Of a stretch of DNA of 64,000 nucleotides, positions 9,018 through 17,239 are shown piece by piece. Source of the DNA: Lentzea albidocapillata subsp. violacea (GTDB taxonomy: Bacteria; Actinomycetota; Actinomycetes; Mycobacteriales; Pseudonocardiaceae); NCBI RefSeq assembly GCF_900100275.1, contig NZ_FNET01000017.1:86917-150916 (forward strand). Reading direction: 5' to 3'. How positions within the stretch are numbered: the first letter of the stretch is position 1; each line of letters begins with the position of its first letter. The notes under the pieces were generated by a model. That model saw nothing but the letters and a program-made list of their open reading frames with translations, did no database searches and was not told where the DNA came from. A program made the translations under genes and the position numbers.

Positions 9018-9178
9018 GGTCTGTATCGAAGTCTGATCCGCGATAGCCGGGCCCGAGGCGGCCCCTGGCGGCACGGCCGGACGACCCACATACAACACCG
9101 GTATGCGCGCCGTCCGGCCGCACCACCAGGAACCACCTCAAGCGCGACTCTCATCGCACCAGACCTCGATACAGACCC
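9017..9178. mobile_element. MITE-like element, 162 bp, with ~24-bp terminal inverted repeats and TA duplication
   Basis: The ends GGGTCTGTATCGA (9017-9029) and TCGATACAGACCC (9166-9178) are perfect inverted repeats. Pairing continues to ~24 bases with three mismatches (9017-9040 against 9155-9178). TA flanks both sides (9015-9016, 9179-9180), inside a reconstructed CTAG target. No reading frame of note lies between the ends. Size, inverted repeats and TA duplication fit a non-autonomous element mobilised by an IS5/IS427- or IS630-type transposase; no such transposase is in the window. Confidence 0.72.
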
Positions 9179-9233
9179 TAGGTGCCCGGCGTGGCCCCGG
9201 CGAGGGGCGGGGCCACGCCACTCCAGGGTGGCG

Positions 9234-10259
9234 TCAGGGCGTGAGGATCGCCCTGCCGCGCACCCGTCCGTTGTCGAGGTCGTCGATCGCGTCCTGGAAC
9301 CGGTCCAGCGGGTACTTCTGGGTGTGCAGCGTGACCTTGCCCTGTGCCGCCAGGACCATCAGCTCGCACAGGTCGTTGTAGGAGCCGACCAGGTTGCCGA
9401 TCAGGTTGATCTCCGTGGAGATGATGTCGATCGTGGGCACGTCGATGTTCTCGCCGTAGCCGACGACGTGGTAGTCCCCAGCCCTGCGCAGCATCGCCAC
9501 GCCGTCTCGGGTCGCGCCGCCCTCGCCGACGAAGTCGATCACCGTTTCGGCGCCGTTCCCGCCGGTGAGGTCCAGCACCGCCGCGACGTGCGAGCCGTCC
9601 GCGACGACGCCGTGGTCCGCGCCGATCGTCTCGGCGAGCTTCACCGCGTCCGGGTTGCGGTCGACGACGACGATCTCGGCCGCGGTCAGCGCCTTGAGCA
9701 CCTGCACGCCGATGTGCCCGAGCCCGCCCGCGCCGATCACCACGCACCGGTCCCCCGGCCGCAGCCTGCGGGCCGCCTTGGCCGCCGCGTGGTACGCCGT
9801 GAGGCCCGCGTCGGCCAGCGCGGCCACGTCGGAGGGTTCCAGCGCGTCGTCGATCTTCACGACCGAACGCGCCGAGGTCTTCAGGTACTCCGCGTAGCCG
9901 CCGGCGGTGTCGATGCCGGGGAACTGCGAGGCGGTGCAGTGCACGTCGTCACCGCTGCGGCAGGCCCGGCACAGGCCGCACGTGATCAGCGGGTGCAGGA
10001 TCACCTTGTCGCCCTCCACGACGTTCGTGACGGCCGCGCCGACCGCGTGCACCCAGCCGGCGTTCTCGTGGCCGATCGTGTACGGCAGCGTGACGCCGGA
10101 CTTCTCGGCCCACTGCCCTTCGAGGATGTGCAGGTCCGTGCGGCACACGCCGGCGCCGCCGATGCGCACGACGACGTCGAACGGGCCGGTCACCTCCGGT
10201 TCGCCGACCTCGGTGAGCTCCAGCCGCTGGTGGTAGCCGACTACCTGGACGGCCCTCAT
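9234..10259 (-). CDS. Zinc-dependent NAD(P) alcohol dehydrogenase (MDR superfamily) of a prm-type operon
   Basis: 341 residues. ATG at 10257-10259 overlaps the stop of the upstream gene (ATGA). Catalytic zinc ligands are visible in 'GVCRTDLHI' and 'IGHENAGWV'; the structural zinc lobe is 'CGLCRACRSGDDVHC'. A Rossmann cofactor motif 'VIGAGGLGHIGVQVLKAL' sits near residue 180. The enzyme would oxidise an alcohol to an aldehyde or ketone. In propane-monooxygenase loci an ADH of this type lies beside the same amidohydrolase and DUF59 genes and is thought to oxidise the 2-propanol formed. Here the monooxygenase genes are missing, so the true substrate is open. Third and last gene of its operon. 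Confidence 0.9.
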   Translation of the reverse strand: MRAVQVVGYHQRLELTEVGEPEVTGPFDVVVRIGGAGVCRTDLHILEGQWAEKSGVTLPYTIGHENAGWVHAVGAAVTNVVEGDKVILHPLITCGLCRACRSGDDVHCTASQFPGIDTAGGYAEYLKTSARSVVKIDDALEPSDVAALADAGLTAYHAAAKAARRLRPGDRCVVIGAGGLGHIGVQVLKALTAAEIVVVDRNPDAVKLAETIGADHGVVADGSHVAAVLDLTGGNGAETVIDFVGEGGATRDGVAMLRRAGDYHVVGYGENIDVPTIDIISTEINLIGNLVGSYNDLCELMVLAAQGKVTLHTQKYPLDRFQDAIDDLDNGRVRGRAILTP

Positions 10260-10906
10260 GCCGTTTCCTCCATTGCGTAACGGGTGCGGAGCAGGCCACG
10301 GCAGAAGTGCGCGTTGCCCTCGATGGAAATGCCGACGGACCTCGCGAACCGCAGGCGCAGCGGCAGGTCGCCCGGTGGCAGCGGCACGCCGTGGTCGTCG
10401 ACCAGGACCAGCGCGTCCGGCGCGGTGCCGAAGCCGAGCGCGGACCGCCTGCGCCGCAACGCCTCCGTCGCCTTCGACTCCGGAAGGTCTTGCAGCGTCA
10501 ACGTCCTCAGCCGTTCCAGCGGCACGGTGCGCACGGCCCGTTCCATCGCCGCCGCGTGGGCCTTGCGCTGGAACGTCAGCCGCAGCTCTTCCAGGTCGCG
10601 GGACGCCTCCGCGCCGTAGGTGCCGACGAAGCCGGCGTCGGCGGCGACACCCCGGTTGATCATGTCCGAGTCGTGGTGGTCCTCCAGCACCACAAGCACG
10701 TGCGGGGCCAGATCGCGCAGCACGTCCTTCGCGTCCGATGCCATGAGGTACGCGAAGTTCGGCGAGCAGAACGCGGTCGGCAGTCGCAAATGGACGGTCA
10801 GCACGTCACCGTCCAGCACCACGGACCGGACGAACCCGAGTGTGGTGATCGGCTCGTCCAGCTCGGGGTCCATCACCTCGTCGAGCGCCTTCCAGGCCTG
10901 CATCAT
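10256..10906 (-). CDS. MIP18/DUF59-type metal-sulfur cluster assembly protein with extended C-terminus
   Basis: 216 residues. ATG at 10904-10906 overlaps the amidohydrolase TGA; the next codon is also ATG. Residues 1-90 are a MIP18 (DUF59) domain: 'DEVMDPELDEPITTLGFV' and the cysteine-bearing 'LPTAFCSPNFAYLM' loop. About 120 residues without a recognised domain follow. DUF59 proteins assist iron-sulfur or diiron centre assembly. In prm/mim operons a homologue of this length stands between the amidohydrolase and the alcohol dehydrogenase, as here, presumably maturing the diiron hydroxylase. With no hydroxylase in this window its client is unclear. Confidence 0.78.
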   Translation of the reverse strand: MMQAWKALDEVMDPELDEPITTLGFVRSVVLDGDVLTVHLRLPTAFCSPNFAYLMASDAKDVLRDLAPHVLVVLEDHHDSDMINRGVAADAGFVGTYGAEASRDLEELRLTFQRKAHAAAMERAVRTVPLERLRTLTLQDLPESKATEALRRRRSALGFGTAPDALVLVDDHGVPLPPGDLPLRLRFARSVGISIEGNAHFCRGLLRTRYAMEETA

Positions 10907-11916
10907 GCGACCGACACCGCCTCCTGCTCGACCGGTGCGACGTCGAGACCGGCGGGCACCGGGATGTCGTACATGCGGGCCGCGTTGAGGCCGAGGATCT
11001 TCTTCTTCTGCGCCACGGTGAGCGGCGCGTACTCGGTCATGTCGGCGGGGATCTGGAAGTCCACGAACCGCTCGATCAACCAGCGCGGCGTCCACAGGGC
11101 GTAGTCACTCGAGAACTGGATCCGGTCCTCGTTCAGCCAGTACAGCAGTTCGCCGATGATCTGCGCGAAGTAGCGCGGCCGGGTGTGCATGAACGGCATG
11201 GCGACCGCGAGACCCGCGTGCACGTTCGGTTCCTGCGTGGCGATCCAGCAGAAGTCCTCCAGGCGCGGCAGCCCGCAGTGCTCGATCACGAAGTTCAGCT
11301 CGGGGAAGTCCGTCGCCGCGTGGTCCACGTCCGCCACGTCGAACGCGTCGCGGTCGAGCGGCCGGATCGTCGGCCCCTTGTGGATGTGGATGTTGCGGAT
11401 GCCCAGGTCCTGCGCGGTCTCCAGGTACCGGTAGCTCCACGGGTCGTCGAGCCGCCAGCCGCGCGAGTCGCCGTACCACTCGGCGGTGTAGAGCTTCACG
11501 CCCTTGAGCCCGAACCGTTCCGCGTCGCGCTTGAGCTCGTCGAGCCCCTGCTGCTCGCGGCGCGGGTCCCAGCAGTGGTTGTAGGTCAGCTTGTCCGGGT
11601 GCTTCGACGTGAGCGCGAACGCTTCCTCGGTCTGCCCGAAACCGTTGCGGTAGAAGGCACCCAGGTGCGCGGGCTGGAAGATCGCGTGGTCCACGTACCC
11701 GTCGTCGAACAGGTCCTTCATCAGGCGTTCGCCGCCCTGGTACAGGTACTCCTCGTACGACCAGACCTCCTCCTCCGGCGAGAGGTTGCGGTGGTAGTCG
11801 TAGAAGCAGTCGATGAACTGCTTGCCGTGGATGTTGCGCTGGTTCTCCGGGCGGGCGTCCCAGAGCGCGACGTGCGCGTCGACGATGAAGTAGTTCTCGC
11901 CGTCCTTCGAGTACAT
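10903..11916 (-). CDS. Amidohydrolase-family protein (Amidohydrolase_2 type) of a prm-like operon
   Basis: 337 residues from an ATG at 11916 preceded by AGGAGG. The TIM-barrel metal-binding start is 'FIVDAHVALWDA' (HxH reduced to DAHV). Later metal-ligand candidates are 'NIHIHKGPTIRP', 'FVIEHCGLP' and 'IQFSSDYALWTP', as in the 2-pyrone-4,6-dicarboxylate hydrolase/ACMSD-like superfamily. The sequence is the type found directly downstream of propane/MimABCD monooxygenase subunits, where its role is not settled; it may assist hydroxylase assembly rather than hydrolyse an amide. First gene of a three-gene operon, divergent from its likely regulator. Confidence 0.82.
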   Translation of the reverse strand: MYSKDGENYFIVDAHVALWDARPENQRNIHGKQFIDCFYDYHRNLSPEEEVWSYEEYLYQGGERLMKDLFDDGYVDHAIFQPAHLGAFYRNGFGQTEEAFALTSKHPDKLTYNHCWDPRREQQGLDELKRDAERFGLKGVKLYTAEWYGDSRGWRLDDPWSYRYLETAQDLGIRNIHIHKGPTIRPLDRDAFDVADVDHAATDFPELNFVIEHCGLPRLEDFCWIATQEPNVHAGLAVAMPFMHTRPRYFAQIIGELLYWLNEDRIQFSSDYALWTPRWLIERFVDFQIPADMTEYAPLTVAQKKKILGLNAARMYDIPVPAGLDVAPVEQEAVSVA

Positions 11917-11980
11917 GGCCGCCTCCTGTGGTGGTTGGGACGACCGTAGGAAGATCGGCGCAGCTCAGGCACCCACCCGG

Positions 11981-11997
11981 TGTCTCACTTTGAGACA
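11981..11997. promoter_or_regulatory. Perfect inverted repeat TGTCTCA-CTT-TGAGACA, probable operator of the GAF regulator
   Basis: Seven-base arms with a three-base spacer lie between the divergent amidohydrolase operon and the GAF/Fis regulator. It is 65 bases upstream of the amidohydrolase start and 69 bases upstream of the regulator start. Sites of the form TGTCTCA..TGAGACA are associated with AcoR/MimR-type Fis-family activators, so autoregulation and operon control are the simplest reading. Binding is inferred. Confidence 0.6.
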
Positions 11998-12065
11998 TGC
12001 GCCGCCGCGGCCCCCGCCGCTTCGAGTCGTACTCTGGGGTCCGGACGTGCGACGAGGAGGTCGAC

Positions 12066-13490
12066 GTGGACGACCGGCAGCTTGCCGCGATCCCGCAGCG
12101 CCTGCGGGCGTCGTGGCTGCGCAGCGAGGGTTACGGCGTGCCGGAGGACGAGGTCCGGCCCGTCTTCACCGGCACGGTCGACACGACCTCGTTGTTCTAC
12201 GAGTGCGGCCACGAGGTGCTGCGCGGCCTGCACGCCACGCTGTCCAACGAGCCCATCAGCCTGATGATCACCGACAGCGAGGGCCTGGTGCTGACCAGGC
12301 TGTGCACGGACCCGGCCATCGTCCGCTCGCTCGACCGCGTCTACCTGGCCCCTGGCTTCTACTTCGCCGAGACCAACGCCGGCACGAACGGCCTGGGCCT
12401 CGCGCTCGCGGACCGTACCGCGTCCCTGGTCAGGGCCGACGAGCACTACTGCACGGGCCTGCGCGGCTACACGTGCGCGGCGGTGCCGGTGCTCGACCCG
12501 GTGTCCGGCGCGCTGGCGGGCAGCGTGAACCTCACGACCTGGTCCGACCAGTCGTCCGACCTGCTGCTGGCGCTGGCCCAGGCCGCCGCGGGCACGACGG
12601 CGGCGTTGATGCTGGCCCGTGCCTCGGGCCGCAAGGTCCGTCCCTCACCCCGCGGTGAGGTGTTCCGCGTCTACGCGGACAGGGTCGCGCCGCCCCGGCT
12701 GTCGGCGGCGTGGACGTCCGCGGTGGCCACGGCGGTGGAGGCCATGCGGAACGACCGGGTGGTGGCCGTCGTCGGCGAGCCCGGAGCGGGCAAGACCGCG
12801 CTGGCCACCCTCGCCCTGCGTACCGTCCGCCCCCGCGAACGCCTGCTCAACGCCCGTCCGCCGGCCCCCGACGACGTCGGCTCGTGGCTGCGGCTGTGGA
12901 CCCCGGAGCTCGGCAAGACCGACACCTGCGTCGTCGTCTCCGACGTGGACGCGCTGCCGGCGTGGGCGGCCTCGTCACTGGCCCCGCTGCTGACCGGCTT
13001 CGCGCTGACCGCGACCGAGGCCCTGCCCGAGGCCCTGGCGCCCCTGGTGGACGTCGTGGTGGAGGCCCCGGCGCTGCGCTTCCGCCCGGACGACGTCCTG
13101 CCGCTGGCCCACTACTTCGCGCACCGCGACCGAGGCCGCGAGGTCACGTTCACCTCGGCCGCCGTGCGCGCGTTGCTGTCCTACGAGTGGCCGGAGAACA
13201 CCCGGCAGCTGCGCCAGGTCGTGCGCGTCGCCGCCGCCCGTTCGGACGTGATCGACGTGCAGCACCTGCCCGCCGAGGTGTTCACCAGCGTCGGCCACCG
13301 GCTGAGCAGGCTGCAGGCCCTGGAGCGCGACGAGATCGTGCGCTGCCTGACCGCGCCGGGCGCGACGATCGCGCAGGCGTCCGCCGAGCTCGGCATCGGA
13401 CGGGCGACGATCTACCGCAAGATGGCGCAGTACGGCATCAAGGCCGACCAGCTGCGGGGCGGTGGCGTGGCCCGGAACGTCGCCGGGTGA
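12066..13490 (+). CDS. GAF/AAA/Fis-type transcriptional regulator (MimR/AcoR-like)
   Basis: 474 residues from a GTG at 12066, five bases after AGGAGG (12055-12060); earlier in-frame starts lack a ribosome site. Residues ~60-185 are a GAF sensor domain ('FYFAETNAGTNGLGLALADR' is the signature stretch). A degenerate AAA+ domain follows with Walker A 'GEPGAGKTALATL'. The sigma-54-contacting GAFTGA loop is absent, as usual for actinobacterial members that work without sigma-54. The C-terminus is a Fis HTH, 'AQASAELGIGRATIYRKM'. It lies divergent to the amidohydrolase/DUF59/ADH operon with a dyad operator between them, matching the MimR arrangement in alkane/propane oxidation loci. The ligand is unknown. 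Confidence 0.85.
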   Translation: MDDRQLAAIPQRLRASWLRSEGYGVPEDEVRPVFTGTVDTTSLFYECGHEVLRGLHATLSNEPISLMITDSEGLVLTRLCTDPAIVRSLDRVYLAPGFYFAETNAGTNGLGLALADRTASLVRADEHYCTGLRGYTCAAVPVLDPVSGALAGSVNLTTWSDQSSDLLLALAQAAAGTTAALMLARASGRKVRPSPRGEVFRVYADRVAPPRLSAAWTSAVATAVEAMRNDRVVAVVGEPGAGKTALATLALRTVRPRERLLNARPPAPDDVGSWLRLWTPELGKTDTCVVVSDVDALPAWAASSLAPLLTGFALTATEALPEALAPLVDVVVEAPALRFRPDDVLPLAHYFAHRDRGREVTFTSAAVRALLSYEWPENTRQLRQVVRVAAARSDVIDVQHLPAEVFTSVGHRLSRLQALERDEIVRCLTAPGATIAQASAELGIGRATIYRKMAQYGIKADQLRGGGVARNVAG

Positions 13491-13577
13491 GTGCCGGCCC
13501 CGCTCGCGGCAGGGCCGGCACCGCGCCGGCCGAGTCACGGCCATGGCGCTGGCCCCCGCGCTCGCAGCAGGGCCAGC
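13491..13577. terminator. Two tandem GC hairpins between convergent genes
   Basis: GTGCCGGCCC (13491-13500) pairs perfectly with GGGCCGGCAC (13512-13521), starting right after the regulator stop. A second stem, GCTGGCCC (13548-13555) with GGGCCAGC (13570-13577), follows. They sit between the regulator (+) and purQ (-) and probably terminate both. No T-run is present, as is common in actinomycetes. Confidence 0.65.
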
Positions 13578-13594
13578 ACCAAGCCGTTCTACCG

Positions 13595-14263
13595 CTAGCG
13601 AACCGCGCGGACGCCGTTTTCGAAGAACGCCAGCCGGACCTCGCGGTCCATCGCCCGCTCCGGGTGGTCCATCAACCCGAACGCCAGGCCGTCGGCGCTG
13701 GTGATGCCCGCGATGTCCTCGAACGACCCGTCGGGGTTGGAGTCCTTCTCGTACCGCAGTGCGACGCGGTACCCCTCGGTCTCACTGCCCGGGTCGAACC
13801 GGCCCTCGCCGTGCGCGCACGGGAAGGACAGGGTCTGACCGCCCAGGCCGGTGAGCCACGGACTGTCGTTGTCGGCGTCGACCACGTGCCGCTGGTTCTC
13901 CTCGTTGCGGAACGTCCCGGCACTGTTGACCTTCAGGCCGACCTTGCCGAAGCAGCCTCCGCGCAGGGCGATCTGGAAGCCGTTGCAGATGCCGATCAAT
14001 GGACGGGTGCGGCAGGCCTCGAACTGGTCCGCCAGGCGGCTGCGCAGCAACGCCGCCGCCACCGCGCCACCACCGAGGTGGTCGCCGAACGAGAACCCTC
14101 CGGGAATACAGAGGATGTCGGCGTCGTCGAGCCGTTCGGTGCCCGCCAGCATGTCGGCCGCGAACCGCATCCGCGGCTGCGCCCCTACCTCGGCGAACGC
14201 TCGGACGGTCTCCTCCTGGCAGTTCGTGCCGGGCAGGTACAGGACGTTGACGGTCGGCTTCAT
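13595..14263 (-). CDS. purQ: Phosphoribosylformylglycinamidine synthase glutaminase subunit PurQ
   Basis: 222 residues; ATG at 14261-14263 overlaps the purL-like stop (ATGA). The class I glutamine amidotransferase nucleophile is in 'IGICNGFQIALR', with oxyanion/catalytic segments 'CAHGEGRF', 'NPDGSFEDIAGI' and 'GLMDHPER' (MPHPER in most PurQ). It should supply ammonia from glutamine to the adjacent synthetase subunit for FGAR to FGAM in purine synthesis. Paired only with the PurS-like/PurL fusion downstream in coordinates (upstream in transcription); no other pur genes are near, so this may be a second or alternative copy. Confidence 0.85.
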   Translation of the reverse strand: MKPTVNVLYLPGTNCQEETVRAFAEVGAQPRMRFAADMLAGTERLDDADILCIPGGFSFGDHLGGGAVAAALLRSRLADQFEACRTRPLIGICNGFQIALRGGCFGKVGLKVNSAGTFRNEENQRHVVDADNDSPWLTGLGGQTLSFPCAHGEGRFDPGSETEGYRVALRYEKDSNPDGSFEDIAGITSADGLAFGLMDHPERAMDREVRLAFFENGVRAVR

Positions 14264-17043
14264 GCGATCCTCGCCGTGAACGAGTTGAGCCAGCCGTCGC
14301 GCGCGGCCGGGGCGAACAGGTCGATGCCTTCGAGCACGATTCCGGTGCCCTCCAGCGTGCCTTCGAGGACGCCGAGGACGACCGGGTTCAGCTCGGCGGG
14401 CAGGGCGGCGACGTCGCCGGGGGCGACCTCGACGACAGCGCCGACGCGGTGCTCGGCGAAGAGCGACTCGGTGGTCGCGGACTCCAGCCGCACGCCGATG
14501 CCGCTGGCCAGCACGCCCTGGGCGAGCGTGGCCGCGACGCCACCGGCACCGATGCGGGCACCGCTGCGCACCAGGTTCCTGCTCGCGGCGAGCGCGTTCA
14601 GGTAGCTGTCCACATCGGACAGCGCCAGGTCGTCCAGCGCGCCCGTCGGCAGGCTGAGCTTGCGCGCGGCGACCGTGCCGACCGGAGAGCTCGTGGCCAG
14701 ACCGACGCGGACCAGCACGTTGCCCGGCGTGGTCCACTGCTCGCGCAGCAGGCCGTCGGTGTGCGGCACCTTGCCCAGCGCGCTCAGGAACACCGCGGGC
14801 GGCACGCTGACCAGGCCCTCGTCGGTCTGGACGGAACCCGCCGACGAGTCCTTGCCCGAGATCAGCGGCACGCCGAAGTGGCGGACCAGCACGGCGAGCT
14901 CGTCGACCATGCCGACCAGCCACTCACGCCAGTGCGGCGAGAGGTGCGGGGTGTAGAAGTTGTCGCACATGCAGACGTCCTTCACGGCGACGCCGGCGAG
15001 CACCTGGCCCGCGAGCACCGAGCAGAACATCTGGCGCGTCGCGGCGACCGGGTCGGCGTCGAACATCCACGGGTTGAACGCGGTGTTCACCACGGCGGCG
15101 GCGGGCGAACCCGCGACCGGCGTGCCGGCCCAGTAGGCCGTGCGGACCGAGTACTCGGTGCCGTAGTGCGGGCCGTACCAGGTGTTGCCCTGGACCGTGG
15201 AGTCGTACTGCGAGTCGGCGAAGTGCTGCGAGGCCACCTCCGCGTCGGCGACGACCTCCTCCAGCAGCCCGGCGAGCTGCGTGGGCGCCAGCTCCGGCCA
15301 CTCGACCACGTCGGCCGGACGCGGCGGCGGACCGACCTCGAACCGTTCGACCTCGATGTCGAGCAGGTCGTACGCCACGTCGAAGCCCAGTTCGCCCTGG
15401 TGGGCGGGCACGACGTCCGGGGCGCCCGCGATCAGGGCCTCCTCGGTCAGGTCCGGGGCGTGGAACACGTGGTAGCGACCCGTGTCCGCGAACCGGCCGA
15501 TGACCGTCGAACGCACCATGTGGCGGTCGAGGATCTTCTTCGCCCGCTCCTGGTGCTCCGGCGGCACGGCGAGCAGCATGCGTTCCTGCGACTCGGACAG
15601 CAGGATCCGCCACATCGGCAGCGCCGCGGTCTTCAACGGCACCAGCGCGGTGTTGATCCAGACACCGCACGCCTCGCCGATCTCGCCGACGGCGCTGTTC
15701 AGGCCCGCGCCACCGACGTCGGTGAGCGCGCTCATGCAGCCCGCCTCGCGCAGTTCGATCAGCGCCTTGCGGAACTTGACCTGCTCCAGCGGCGCGCCGA
15801 TCTGCACGGCGGCCGTGTCCATCACCGCACCGGCGGAGCTCGCGGACGCGCCGTGGATGCCCTCGTTGCCGGTCAGGCCACCGATCAGCACCACGAAGTC
15901 ACCCGGCCGCGGAGTGCCGCGCTGCGCCGCCGACACGGGCAGCAGGCCGATGCTGCCACCGAGCGCGAACGGCTTGGCGCGGTACGCGGGGTGGAACGTC
16001 ATGCGCGACGACATCATCGGCACGCCGAACGTGTTGCCGTACTCCTTGATCGCCCGGATCGTCTCGCCGGCGAGCCTGCGCGCGTCCGGCCGGCCCTTGA
16101 TGGGCGCGGGCGCCTCGGGCTCACCGATGGCGGTGTACTCGAAGCTGCCGATCGGGTCGGCGGAGAGCCCGGTGCCGAGGATGTCGCGCAGCACGCCGCC
16201 GAGCTTGGTCAGCTGGCCGAAGTAGCCGGAGATCGCCGACGGCCCGTTGTGCGTCTCGGCCTTGATGGCGATCGCGTGGCCGTCGTAGAAGTCCCAGACG
16301 CCGGCGTTGTCGTGGAACATGCTGAGCACGTTCGGGTTGTCGACGTCCTTCGCGGCCTGCACGAGCCGGCCGAGCAGGCTGCCGAGCGACTTCCACGTGG
16401 TGTGCGCGCAGTGGTCGCTCCACCGGGCGTCCAGCGCCTCCAGCAGGACGTCCGTGACGAACTCGTCGCCGAGCGTGTTCTGCACGTGCTGCACGTGCTT
16501 CATCTGCGCGAGCGAGAGGTTGCGCCCACCCGCCGTGCCGAGATCGGCGAGTGCCGCGTCGTCGAGCCCGCGCAGGTCGTACTGCACGGCCGACTCGTAG
16601 TGCCCCTGTGGCACGAGGGTGTCGTAGTGCGGTTCCTCGTCGTGCAGCTCTTCGATCGTCGCGTTGAACCGCGTGGCGACCACCAGGTCCCTCAGCGCGG
16701 GCGACGCGGACTTGTAGCTGGTGGCGACCTTGCCGGCCTTGGCCTCGACGCCGAGCAACCCGCACACCGTGATGATCGAGTCGCTCTCGTTGTCGACCAC
16801 GCCGCGCTTGTAGGCGACCTGCACGGCGCCCGCGTCCAGCGGCTGGTCCAGGGAGACCTCGACGTCGAGCTGGTCGCCGAGCACGGCGGCCACCCCGGCG
16901 AGCGCGGCGGCATCGGGCGAGACCTCGAACTCGACGTAGTAGTCGCGCCACACTTCGAGGTCGTCGAGCTCCCACGATCGGCCGAGCTCACGGATGTCGG
17001 GCTCCGCTACCCCCGCGGAGCGAACCGAGAACTTGTGGATCAA
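14260..17043 (-). CDS. purL: PurS-like/PurL fusion: FGAM synthase large subunit, divergent long form
   Basis: 927 residues from a TTG at 17041-17043, a few bases after AGGAGG; a TTG one codon earlier is possible, and no ATG/GTG fits. Residues ~40-105 read like PurS ('KRGVVDNESD' followed by 'GKVATSY', compare KPGVLDPQG..GK). The PurL part follows: 'WSDHCAHTTW' holds the catalytic His, and 'KAETHNGPSAISGYFGQL' is the nucleotide loop where usual PurL has ETHNHPSA (His to Gly). A second AIR-synthase half has 'SGKDSSAGS'. Actinobacterial PurL is usually ~750 residues with a separate PurS, so this is an unusual type. The role in the FGAM step is inferred from the tight purQ coupling. Confidence 0.82.
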   Translation of the reverse strand: MIHKFSVRSAGVAEPDIRELGRSWELDDLEVWRDYYVEFEVSPDAAALAGVAAVLGDQLDVEVSLDQPLDAGAVQVAYKRGVVDNESDSIITVCGLLGVEAKAGKVATSYKSASPALRDLVVATRFNATIEELHDEEPHYDTLVPQGHYESAVQYDLRGLDDAALADLGTAGGRNLSLAQMKHVQHVQNTLGDEFVTDVLLEALDARWSDHCAHTTWKSLGSLLGRLVQAAKDVDNPNVLSMFHDNAGVWDFYDGHAIAIKAETHNGPSAISGYFGQLTKLGGVLRDILGTGLSADPIGSFEYTAIGEPEAPAPIKGRPDARRLAGETIRAIKEYGNTFGVPMMSSRMTFHPAYRAKPFALGGSIGLLPVSAAQRGTPRPGDFVVLIGGLTGNEGIHGASASSAGAVMDTAAVQIGAPLEQVKFRKALIELREAGCMSALTDVGGAGLNSAVGEIGEACGVWINTALVPLKTAALPMWRILLSESQERMLLAVPPEHQERAKKILDRHMVRSTVIGRFADTGRYHVFHAPDLTEEALIAGAPDVVPAHQGELGFDVAYDLLDIEVERFEVGPPPRPADVVEWPELAPTQLAGLLEEVVADAEVASQHFADSQYDSTVQGNTWYGPHYGTEYSVRTAYWAGTPVAGSPAAAVVNTAFNPWMFDADPVAATRQMFCSVLAGQVLAGVAVKDVCMCDNFYTPHLSPHWREWLVGMVDELAVLVRHFGVPLISGKDSSAGSVQTDEGLVSVPPAVFLSALGKVPHTDGLLREQWTTPGNVLVRVGLATSSPVGTVAARKLSLPTGALDDLALSDVDSYLNALAASRNLVRSGARIGAGGVAATLAQGVLASGIGVRLESATTESLFAEHRVGAVVEVAPGDVAALPAELNPVVLGVLEGTLEGTGIVLEGIDLFAPAARDGWLNSFTARIA

Positions 17044-17239
17044 CAATCCTCCTGGAGCTGAACGGTCGGGGGCGATTGTCCCCGTCAGCGACCGCGCTCG
17101 TGGAAGCACCCAGGCAACCGGGCGAGGCCGCACTGCGACACATGCAGCACCCTAGGCGTTGAGCCCGCTCCAGCCCGAATCGGCGGAGGGCGACGCGCGT
17201 CACTCGGACGCGCGAAAACCTCCGCTCACCAGAGCCGGA

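Noticed and set aside
14449..17061. An 870-codon plus-strand frame opposite purL
   Set aside because: Composition (Arg/Val/His/Gly rich) and lack of domains mark it as a shadow of the purL frame.
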